Source: Arenimonas terrae
Lineage (GTDB): Bacteria > Pseudomonadota > Gammaproteobacteria > Xanthomonadales > Xanthomonadaceae
Length of the DNA stretch: 64,000 bases
Direction: 5' to 3'
Assembly (NCBI RefSeq): GCF_006265115.1
Contig: NZ_SMDR01000002.1
Location: 61,743-125,742, forward strand
Position 1 is the first letter of the stretch. Each line of letters begins with the position of its first letter. Below are positions 47,250-53,890 of the stretch, one piece after another. Under the pieces are notes generated by a model, which saw only the letters and a list, made by a program, of their open reading frames with translations, searched no databases and had not been told where the DNA came from. Made by a program: the position numbers and the translations under genes.

Positions 47250-47277
47250 GGCGATCCAGAAAAGAAGGGATGCGGGT

Positions 47278-47306
47278 ATTATCGGCCCCATCGCCCCAAA
47301 TGCAAA
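47278..47306 (-). promoter_or_regulatory. Sigma-70 promoter of the imelysin operon
   Basis: On the minus strand GATAAT (47278-47283, 5 of 6 to the -10) lies 17 bp from TTTGCA (47301-47306, 4 of 6 to the -35), 29 bp upstream of the imelysin ATG. The -35 lies within the Fur-like palindrome, an arrangement typical of Fur-repressed promoters. Confidence 0.65.
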
Positions 47307-47317
47307 CCATTCTCAAC
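47299..47317. promoter_or_regulatory. Fur-box-like site
   Basis: AATGCAAACCATTCTCAAC matches the xanthomonad Fur-box pattern AATGATAATCATTCTCATT at 14 of 19 positions, with the right half nearly exact. It lies between the divergent imelysin and PKHD-hydroxylase genes, overlaps the imelysin -35 and ends 2 bp before the hydroxylase start, so Fur bound here could control both. Direct evidence is lacking. Confidence 0.6.
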
Positions 47318-47318
47318 T

Positions 47319-47993
47319 GTGACCTCCCTGCTCTGCCTCGCCGATGTGCTCGACCCCGCCGCCTGCGCCGCCGCCCGCGCGCAGTTCGCCGGCCTGCCTG
47401 CGCGCGATGGCCGCGCCACCGCCGGCTGGGCGGCGCGCGGCGCCAAGCAGAACCAGCAGCTCGATCCCGCCCACGCCGGCGTCCGCGAGCTGCGTGACCG
47501 GCTGGCCGCGGAGGTCGCCGCGCACCCGATGCTGCGCCAGTTCGCGCGGCCGGCGCGGCTGGGCGAACCGCTGCTGAGCCGCTACGGCGTCGGCGACGCC
47601 TACGGCCCGCATGTGGACGACGCGCTGATGGGCGAACCGCCGCTGCGCACCGACCTGGCCTGGACCCTGTTCCTGTCCGAACCCGACAGCTACGACGGCG
47701 GCGAACTGGTGATCGAATCGCTGGAGGGCGAAACGCCGGTGAAACTGCCGGCCGGGGCCCTGGTGGTCTACGACTGCGGCGCCCTGCACCGGGTCGCGCC
47801 GGTGACGCGCGGCGAGCGCCTGGCCTGCGTCGGGTGGATCCAGAGCCGGGTGCGCGACAGCCGCCAGCGGGCCCTGCTGTTCACGCTCGACCAGGCGCGT
47901 CGGGCCCTGCATGCGCGCGAAGGCGACAGCGCGGAGTTCCTGCAGCTGAGCCAGGTGCATTCGCAGCTGCTCAGGATGTGGGCGGAAGCCTGA
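47319..47993 (+). CDS. PKHD-type Fe(II)/2-oxoglutarate hydroxylase (PiuC/YbiX family)
   Basis: A 224-residue cytosolic dioxygenase of the PiuC/YbiX group, often linked to siderophore uptake. GTG at 47319 aligns with the family N-terminus; no Shine-Dalgarno is seen, so the start is uncertain. The iron ligands are in HVD (His98, Asp100) and GALHRVAPVTRGERLA (His157 and the 2-oxoglutarate arginine), with SYDGGELVI. No adjacent TonB receptor gene is seen. The Fur-like site immediately upstream fits iron-regulated expression. Confidence 0.85.
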   Translation: MTSLLCLADVLDPAACAAARAQFAGLPARDGRATAGWAARGAKQNQQLDPAHAGVRELRDRLAAEVAAHPMLRQFARPARLGEPLLSRYGVGDAYGPHVDDALMGEPPLRTDLAWTLFLSEPDSYDGGELVIESLEGETPVKLPAGALVVYDCGALHRVAPVTRGERLACVGWIQSRVRDSRQRALLFTLDQARRALHAREGDSAEFLQLSQVHSQLLRMWAEA

Positions 47994-47997
47994 GGCT

Positions 47998-48552
47998 TCA
48001 GAACATCCCGGTCTCCAGCCGCGCCGCATCCGACATCATCGACTGGTTCCAGGGCGGGTCGAACACCAGTTCGACGTCGGCCTCGACGATCGTCGGCACG
48101 GCCTCGACCTTGGTGCGTACGTCCTCGACCAGGATGTCGCCCATGCCGCAGCCGGGCGCGGTCAGGGTCATGCGGATGGCGACGGTGCGCTCGCCCTCGG
48201 CATTGCGGCCCAGGTCGCAGTCGTAGACCAGACCCAGCTCGACGATGTTGACCGGGATCTCGGGGTCGAAGCAGGTGCGCAGCTGTTCCCAGACCAGCTT
48301 CTCGACCTCGGCGTCGCCGGCGCCTTCGGGCAGCTCCAGCGGCGCGGGCTTGGTCTTGCCGATCGCCTCGGCGTCCTCGCCGGCGATGCGGAACAGGTTG
48401 CCGTCCACGAACACCGTGAACGAGCCGCCGAGGGCCTGGGTGATGTAGCCGCTGCTGCCCGCGGGCAGGGTCACGACTTCGCCCTGCGGCACCATCACCG
48501 CCGCGCAGTCGCGTTCGAACTTCACAGGTTCGCTGGTTCGGGAATAACTCAC
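47998..48552 (-). CDS. sufT: Putative Fe-S cluster assembly protein SufT
   Basis: A 184-residue DUF59/MIP18-type protein. The C-terminal DUF59 domain contains DPEIPVNIVELGLVYD and the APGCGMGD motif. The N-terminal part (VKFERDCAAVMVPQGEVVTLPAG) matches SufT proteins, which help mature Fe-S proteins. In many bacteria it lies with suf genes; here it is alone, converging on the PKHD hydroxylase gene. Confidence 0.88.
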   Translation of the reverse strand: MSYSRTSEPVKFERDCAAVMVPQGEVVTLPAGSSGYITQALGGSFTVFVDGNLFRIAGEDAEAIGKTKPAPLELPEGAGDAEVEKLVWEQLRTCFDPEIPVNIVELGLVYDCDLGRNAEGERTVAIRMTLTAPGCGMGDILVEDVRTKVEAVPTIVEADVELVFDPPWNQSMMSDAARLETGMF

Positions 48553-48614
48553 GGCAGGTATCGCCTGGCGAGAAAGGGGGCTATTTTAGCCCGCCATCTC
48601 CCCGGGAAACCGAA

Positions 48615-49040
48615 TTGAGCCCGACGACGGACCGTTCCATGCGCCCCGGGGCGTGGCTGTTCCCCGCCTTCGCCCTGGCGGTCGGCGTATCGGGAGCGGT
48701 GGCGGTCTGGCTGGGCCTGGCCATCACCCTGCATTCGACCTGCGCCTGGATGGCGCCGCTGGCGGCCCTGGACATGGTCCTGATGCTGCGCCTCGCCGCT
48801 GCGCCGCCCGGGCGGCTGCGCGCCGCCGCCGCCGTACTGGCGACCGCACTCGCCATCGCCGCCAGCTACTGGATGATCGTCGCGACCCAGATGGGCCTGC
48901 TGCTGGGCCTGAGCCCGGCCGAATCGGCGCAGCGCCTGGGGCCGGTGCTGGCCGGCGAACTGCTGCGGCATGGCACCGACCACTGGGACATCGCCCTGCC
49001 GCTGCTGGCCCTGGCCATCGCCTGGCGCCTGGGCCGCTGA
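48615..49040 (+). CDS. Small integral membrane protein of unknown function
   Basis: A 141-residue protein with four hydrophobic segments (FPAFALAVGVSGAVAVWLGLAI, WMAPLAALDMVLMLRLAA, AAAAVLATALAIAASYWMIVA, WDIALPLLALAIAWRL). A start at Met9 (48639) is also possible. No family was recognised with confidence. It diverges from sufT and converges on pntB. Confidence 0.6.
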   Translation: MSPTTDRSMRPGAWLFPAFALAVGVSGAVAVWLGLAITLHSTCAWMAPLAALDMVLMLRLAAAPPGRLRAAAAVLATALAIAASYWMIVATQMGLLLGLSPAESAQRLGPVLAGELLRHGTDHWDIALPLLALAIAWRLGR

Positions 49041-49056
49041 GCGATACGCGGCGGGC

Positions 49057-50445
49057 TCAGTGCCCGCCGTCCACCGACTTCAGTTCCGCCACCAGCTGGC
49101 TCACCGCCGCGGCCGCGTCGCCGTAGAGCATGCGGGTGTTGTCGGCGTAGAACAGCGCGTTTTCGATGCCGGCGAAACCGGTGCCCTTGCCGCGCTTGAT
49201 CACGATGGTGTTCTTCGAGGCCACCACGTCCAGGATCGGCATGCCGAAGATCGGCGAGGCCGGGTCGGTCTTGGCCACCGGGTTGACCACGTCGTTGGCG
49301 CCGATCACCAGCGAGACGTCGGTGGTCGGGAACTCGGGGTTGATGTCGTCCATGTCGGCGATCAGGTCGTAGGGCACGCCCGCTTCGGCCAGCAGCACGT
49401 TCATGTGCCCGGGCATGCGGCCCGCCACCGGGTGGATCGCGAACTTCACCTTCACGCCGCGCTTGATCAGCACCTGGGTCAGCTCCCAGACCTTGTGCTG
49501 GGCCTGCGCGACCGCCAGGCCGTAACCCGGCACGATCACCACACGTTCGGCATAGGCCATCATCGCCGCGACGTCGCCGGCCTCGATGGGCTTCTGCGCG
49601 CCGGAGATCTCCTTGGCCTCGCCAGTGGCGCCGAAGCTGCCGAACAGCACGCTGGCGATCGAACGGTTCATGGCCTTGGCCATCAGCTGGGTCAGCATGG
49701 TGCCGGCGGCGCCCACCACCATGCCGGCGATGATCAGCGCCTCGTTCTGCAGCACGTAACCCTCGAAGGCCACGGCCAGGCCGGTCAGCGCGTTGTACAG
49801 CGAGATCACCACCGGCATGTCGGCGCCGCCGATCGGCAGCGTCATCAGGATGCCGACCGCCAGCGCGGCGACGAAGAAGCCGATGATCACCGGCTGCTGC
49901 AGGCCATAGACGGTGAGCACGCCGAGACCGACCGCGACCAGGAACACCAGGCCGTTGAAGGCCTGCTGGCCCGGGAAGGTGAAGCGCTTGTCCATGCGCC
50001 CGTCGAGCTTGGCCCAGGCGATCACCGAACCCGTGAGCGACACCGAGCCGATGAGCGCGCCGACCACGGCCAGCACCAGGGCCGTCTGCGAGGGCGCCAC
50101 GCCCGCGTCGGAGAACTTCAGCAGCTCCACCGCACCGATCGCCGCCGCCGAACCGCCGCCCAGGCCGTTGTACAGCGCCACCATCTGCGGCATGTCGGTC
50201 ATCGCGACGCGCTTGCCGGAGATCCAGGCGACGATCGTGCCCAGGAACACCGCCAGTGCGATCAGCCCCAGGTTGTGCAGGCCCGGCAGCAGGAAGGTCG
50301 CGATGGTCGCCACCAGCATGCCCGCACCGGCCCAGCGGATGCCGCTGGCCGCCGTCTTGGGCGACGACATGCGCTTGATGCCCAGGATGAACAGCAGGGC
50401 CGCGGCGAAATAGCTGGCCTTCACCAGCAGGGGCAGCCAGCTCAT
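49057..50445 (-). CDS. pntB: NAD(P) transhydrogenase subunit beta
   Basis: The beta subunit of the proton-translocating transhydrogenase, which drives NADPH production with the proton gradient. It has 462 residues, the usual length: many membrane helices in the first ~290 residues, then the NADP(H)-binding domain (GYGLAVAQAQHKVWEL and HPVAGRMPGHMNVLLAEA). It overlaps the pntAB stop by 4 bp. Confidence 0.96.
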   Translation of the reverse strand: MSWLPLLVKASYFAAALLFILGIKRMSSPKTAASGIRWAGAGMLVATIATFLLPGLHNLGLIALAVFLGTIVAWISGKRVAMTDMPQMVALYNGLGGGSAAAIGAVELLKFSDAGVAPSQTALVLAVVGALIGSVSLTGSVIAWAKLDGRMDKRFTFPGQQAFNGLVFLVAVGLGVLTVYGLQQPVIIGFFVAALAVGILMTLPIGGADMPVVISLYNALTGLAVAFEGYVLQNEALIIAGMVVGAAGTMLTQLMAKAMNRSIASVLFGSFGATGEAKEISGAQKPIEAGDVAAMMAYAERVVIVPGYGLAVAQAQHKVWELTQVLIKRGVKVKFAIHPVAGRMPGHMNVLLAEAGVPYDLIADMDDINPEFPTTDVSLVIGANDVVNPVAKTDPASPIFGMPILDVVASKNTIVIKRGKGTGFAGIENALFYADNTRMLYGDAAAAVSQLVAELKSVDGGH

Positions 50446-50738
50446 GCGCCGCCCTCCTTCTTGGCGCTGGGCTTGAACATCTCGAGCATGCGCTCGGTGA
50501 CGACATAACCGCCGGCGGCGTTGCCGGCGCCCATCAGCACCGCGAGGAAACCGATCACCTTCTCGGTGGTCGTGTCGGCATGGCCGAGCACCACCATGGC
50601 GCCGATCATCACGATGCCGTGCACGAAGTTCGAGCCCGACATCAGCGGCGTGTGCAGGATCACCGGCACCCGGCCGATGATCTCGTAACCGGTGAACGCA
50701 GCCAGCATGAAGATGTACAGCGCGACGAAGCCGTCCAT
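50442..50738 (-). CDS. pntAB: NAD(P) transhydrogenase subunit alpha, membrane part
   Basis: The membrane half of the split alpha subunit, 98 residues with three membrane helices. The ATG at 50738 follows a clear GGGAGGG ribosome-binding site and gives MDGFVALYIFMLAAFTGYE, the family start. It overlaps pntB by 4 bp. Its expected partner, pntAA, is not adjacent but 2 kb away (52730-53827), separated by genes on the other strand. Confidence 0.94.
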   Translation of the reverse strand: MDGFVALYIFMLAAFTGYEIIGRVPVILHTPLMSGSNFVHGIVMIGAMVVLGHADTTTEKVIGFLAVLMGAGNAAGGYVVTERMLEMFKPSAKKEGGA

Positions 50739-50869
50739 GATCCCTCCCCGCGCGGATGCGCGACCGGTTCCATCATAACCGCTGGTTAAACATCGGCCAG
50801 TGGGCCGGTCAACTGCGTGCGGAGCCGCCGCGTTCTGGTCGGGGCCACCCAACCCCGGAGGAAATGGCG

Positions 50870-51199
50870 ATGACCCTGTCCACGCGTGTCCCGCTCCTGT
50901 TCGCCCTGTCCCTGCTGCTGGCCGCCGGCCCGGCCCTGGCCCATCCCGACGGCGACCGCGTCGAACGCCGCCTCGACCACCGCGGCGATCGCATCGAACA
51001 CCGCCTCGACCGCCGCGGCGACCGCGTGGACCACCGGCTCGACCATCGCGCCGACCTCGCCGCCACCCACGGCCGCTACGCCCGCGCCGAACGGCTGGAC
51101 GATCGCGGCGACCGCATCGACCACCGGCTGGACCATCGGGGCGAGCGCATCGACCACCGGCTCGACCGCCGCGGCGCCCGCTACAACCGCTGGCACTGA
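50870..51199 (+). CDS. Secreted 11-residue-repeat (hendecad) protein
   Basis: A 109-residue protein with a signal peptide (MTLSTRVPLLFALSLLLAAGPALA), then repeats of 11 residues of the form DRIDHRLDHRG, rich in Arg, Asp and His. Five copies are 33-bp units in DNA (50954-51052, three, and 51110-51175, two), interrupted by an imperfect DLAATHGRYARAE stretch. The ATG at 50870 has GGAGG at ideal spacing; an ATG two codons upstream is too close to it. The repeat predicts a charged amphipathic helix. No function is known. It lies just upstream of the sigma gene. Confidence 0.75.
   Translation: MTLSTRVPLLFALSLLLAAGPALAHPDGDRVERRLDHRGDRIEHRLDRRGDRVDHRLDHRADLAATHGRYARAERLDDRGDRIDHRLDHRGERIDHRLDRRGARYNRWH
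50954..51175 (+). repeat. Tandem 33-bp coding repeats
   Basis: Five 33-bp units (50954-50986, 50987-51019, 51020-51052, 51110-51142, 51143-51175) each encode an 11-residue unit, about 75-85% identical to one another by eye. A 57-bp segment at 51053-51109 encodes a degenerate unit between units 3 and 4. Confidence 0.8.
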
Positions 51200-51265
51200 G
51201 CCGGTCAACGGATCCGGCGCGGATGCGTTATACAGCGCCATGGACGGCCTGACCCGCGCCCCGTG

Positions 51266-51814
51266 ATGCCCTTCGACGCCGCCCCCGCCGCGCCGCCCGC
51301 CAGCCTGGACCAGTTCCTGGCCTCGGTGGAGCGGCGCGCCTTCCGCATGGCCGAGCTCGCGCTCGGCCACCGCGAGGACGCGCTGGACGCGGTGCAGGAG
51401 GCGATGATCAAGCTGGTGGGCTACCGCGAGCGGCCGGCCGAGGAATGGACGCCGCTGTTTTGGAGCATCCTGCGCCGCCAGGTCACCGACCGGCACCGCC
51501 GCAACACCGTGCGGCGCCGGGTGATGACCTTCCTGGGCCGGGACGAGGACAGCCGCGAGGATCCGCTGGAAATGCTGCCCGACCCGGGCGAGGATCCCGC
51601 CCGCCGCCACGCCGACGCCGAAGCCTGGGCCGCGCTGGGCCGGGCCCTGCGCCAGCTGCCGCGGCGGCAGCGCGAGGCCTACCTGCTGCGCGAGCTGCAG
51701 GGCCTGGACGTGGCCGAGACCGCGGCCGCGATGGGCTGCTCCGATGGCTCGGTCAAGACACACCTGTCGCGGGCGATGGCCGCCCTGCGCACCCACCTGG
51801 AGGACTGGCGATGA
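51266..51814 (+). CDS. ECF-type RNA polymerase sigma factor
   Basis: An extracytoplasmic-function sigma factor of 182 residues with a sigma2 region (DALDAVQEAMIKLVGYRE at about residues 37-54) and a sigma4 helix-turn-helix (RREAYLLRELQGLDVAETAAAMGCSDGSVKTHLSRAM). The ATG at 51266 directly follows a GTG; no Shine-Dalgarno is obvious. It overlaps the next gene by 4 bp (ATGA), which resembles the sigma-DUF3619-DUF3106 gene sets of betaproteobacteria (recalled, not checked). Confidence 0.9.
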   Translation: MPFDAAPAAPPASLDQFLASVERRAFRMAELALGHREDALDAVQEAMIKLVGYRERPAEEWTPLFWSILRRQVTDRHRRNTVRRRVMTFLGRDEDSREDPLEMLPDPGEDPARRHADAEAWAALGRALRQLPRRQREAYLLRELQGLDVAETAAAMGCSDGSVKTHLSRAMAALRTHLEDWR

Positions 51815-52170
51815 CCCGCCCCGACCCGATCACCGACCGCGCGCGCGACCTGTTCGAGCGCGCCAGCGACGGCCTGGACCAGGGCATGGCCTTCCGCCTG
51901 CGCCGCGCCCGTCACGAGGCCCAGCAGACACGCCCAGTTCGCCGGGCCGTGCCCGCGCTGGTGCCGGCCGGCGCGTTCGCCGCCGCCGTGCTCGCCCTCG
52001 GCCTGGCCTGGTGGCTGCCGCAGCGCGCGGCGATCGCGCCGACCACCGCGCCGGCCGTCGCGGCCAGCACTGCCGAGCTCGACGCCCTGGTCATCGAGGA
52101 AGACGCCGAGCTCTACGCCTGGCTGGCCGACGCCCCGGTCGCCACCGTGACCACGGGGCCGCGCCTGTGA
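51811..52170 (+). CDS. DUF3619-like membrane protein
   Basis: A 119-residue protein with a cytoplasmic N-terminal half rich in charge (RARDLFERASDGLDQGMAFRLRRAR), one membrane helix (VPAGAFAAAVLALGLAWWL, about 52-70), and a short acidic periplasmic tail containing ELYAWLAD. This arrangement matches DUF3619 proteins next to ECF sigma genes and may be an anti-sigma factor. It overlaps the sigma gene by 4 bp and the DUF3106 gene by 4 bp. The role is inferred from position. Confidence 0.7.
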   Translation: MTRPDPITDRARDLFERASDGLDQGMAFRLRRARHEAQQTRPVRRAVPALVPAGAFAAAVLALGLAWWLPQRAAIAPTTAPAVAASTAELDALVIEEDAELYAWLADAPVATVTTGPRL

Positions 52171-52712
52171 ACCGCCGGCTCCTGCGCGGCGCGCTGGCCC
52201 TGGCCCTGCTGCTGGCGGCGCCGGCCTGGGCCCACTCGGGCGACGGCGCCAGACACGGCCGCGACGATTTCCCGCATGAAGGCCACCCGCGCGGCCCCGC
52301 GCCGGTGCCTGCCGGCGTCAGCGTGCCGAGCTGGAGCCAGCTGTCGCCCGAACAGCAGGCGAAGCTGGCCGAACTGGCGCCGCACTGGGACCAGATGCCG
52401 GCCTCGCGCCGGGTGCGGGCGCTGGAGCGCCTGGAGCGCAAGGCGCGCTGGGAGGCGATGACGCCCGAACAGCGCGAGAAGCTGCGCGAAGGCGCGCGCA
52501 ATTTCCGCGACCTGCCGCCGGAGCTGCGGGAGAAGATGCGCATCAGCATGGCCACGCTGCGCCAGCTGCCCGAGGCCGAGCGCAAGGAGCTGTTCCGGCT
52601 ATGGCGCAGCCTGGATCCCGCGCAGCGCCGCGCCTGGCTTGAACAGGGCGGCCCCGGCATCTCGCCGCCGCCGAAGGCGACGCCCGCCGATCGCCCGCCT
52701 CCGGCGCGCTGA
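52167..52712 (+). CDS. DUF3106 secreted protein
   Basis: A 181-residue protein with a signal peptide (VNRRLLRGALALALLLAAPAWA) starting at GTG, 4-bp overlap with the DUF3619-like gene. The mature part has DUF3106-type repeats of short helical segments ending in Trp or Leu (LSPEQQAKLAELAPHWDQM, MTPEQREKLREGARNFRDL, LPEAERKELFRLWRSL). Proteins of this family are periplasmic and of unknown function. Confidence 0.75.
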   Translation: MNRRLLRGALALALLLAAPAWAHSGDGARHGRDDFPHEGHPRGPAPVPAGVSVPSWSQLSPEQQAKLAELAPHWDQMPASRRVRALERLERKARWEAMTPEQREKLREGARNFRDLPPELREKMRISMATLRQLPEAERKELFRLWRSLDPAQRRAWLEQGGPGISPPPKATPADRPPPAR

Positions 52713-52729
52713 GGCGCCGGCCCGCGGCC

Positions 52730-53827
52730 TCAGGCCTTGCGCTCGCCGGCGTGGGCGAGACAGGTCTTGGCGATCAGCTCGTCATTCCAGTCCAGCGTCA
52801 GCGTGCCGTCCTTGAGCGACAGCGCCAGGAAGTTGTAGACGTTGCGCGCGTACATCTCGCTGGCGTGCAGGGAGCCCTGGCTGGCCAGGCTCAGCGGCCC
52901 GGCAATCGTCACGCCCTCGGCCTCGAAGGTTTCGCCCGGGCGCGTGAGCTCGCAGTTGCCGCCGGTTTCCGCCGCCAGGTCGACGATGACGCTGCCCGGC
53001 CTCATGCCGGCCACCATCGCCGCGGTGATGATCTTCGGGGCCGGCCGGCCCGGCACGGCCGCGGTGGTGACGATCACGTCCACGGTCTTGAGGTGTTCGG
53101 CGAGGCGGCGCTGCTGTTCGGCGCGCTCCTCGGCGGTGAGCTCGCGCGCGTAGCCACCCTCGCCCGCGGCGCTGACGCCCAGGTCGAGGAACTTGCCGCC
53201 CAGCGACTCGATCTGCTCGCGCGTCTCGGGGCGCACGTCGAAACCTTCCACCTGGGCGCCGAGGCGGCGCGCGGTGGCGATCGCCTGCAGGCCGGCGACA
53301 CCGGCGCCGACGATCAGCACCTTCGAGGGCCGGATGGTGCCGGCGGCGGTGGTCAGCATCGGGAAATAGCGCGGCGCCAGCTGGGCGGCGATCAGCACGG
53401 CCTTGTAGCCGGCCATGCCGGCCTGCGAGCTGAGCACGTCCATGGCCTGGGCGCGGGTGGTGCGCGGCAGGCGCTCGAGCGAGAAGCCGGTGAGCTTGCC
53501 CGCGACCAGCGCGTCCACGCGACCGGGATCGGCATGCGGGGCCAGCAGGCCGACGACCACGGCGCCTTGCTTGAGTTTCGCCAGCCGGTGATTGGCCGGT
53601 GGCTGCACGCAGACCAGCACGTCCGCCTGGGCCAGGGCCGCATCGCCGTCGTCCACGAGTTCGGCGCCGGCGTAGCTGTCGTCGCGGAAATGCGCCGGCA
53701 GGCCGGCGCCACGCTGGATCACCAGGCGCGCGCCGAGGGCGGTGAGTTTTTTCGCAGTTTCCGGGCTCAGCGCCACGCGGCGTTCGCCCGCGGCGGATTC
53801 ACGGACCAGAACGATGCTCACCGACAT
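52730..53827 (-). CDS. pntAA: NAD(P) transhydrogenase subunit alpha, soluble part
   Basis: The NAD(H)-binding part of the alpha subunit, 365 residues. The ATG at 53827 has GGGGAG at 9-nt spacing; a GTG three codons upstream lacks one. The dinucleotide-binding loop VGAGVAGLQAIATARRLGA and the family segment SSQAGMAGYKAVLIAA are present. Its membrane partner gene pntAB is 2 kb downstream, beyond the sigma/DUF3106 module on the opposite strand. Confidence 0.95.
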   Translation of the reverse strand: MSVSIVLVRESAAGERRVALSPETAKKLTALGARLVIQRGAGLPAHFRDDSYAGAELVDDGDAALAQADVLVCVQPPANHRLAKLKQGAVVVGLLAPHADPGRVDALVAGKLTGFSLERLPRTTRAQAMDVLSSQAGMAGYKAVLIAAQLAPRYFPMLTTAAGTIRPSKVLIVGAGVAGLQAIATARRLGAQVEGFDVRPETREQIESLGGKFLDLGVSAAGEGGYARELTAEERAEQQRRLAEHLKTVDVIVTTAAVPGRPAPKIITAAMVAGMRPGSVIVDLAAETGGNCELTRPGETFEAEGVTIAGPLSLASQGSLHASEMYARNVYNFLALSLKDGTLTLDWNDELIAKTCLAHAGERKA

Positions 53828-53890
53828 GCGCGCCACTCCCCGGAAAGGATGGCTCGATGCTACCGGAAGCGCCGCCGGGGCGGCAGGGGA

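Noticed and set aside
50954-51175. Possible CRISPR or non-coding tandem repeat
   Set aside because: The 33-bp units are multiples of 3, keep the reading frame and encode an 11-residue repeat; there are no unique spacers.
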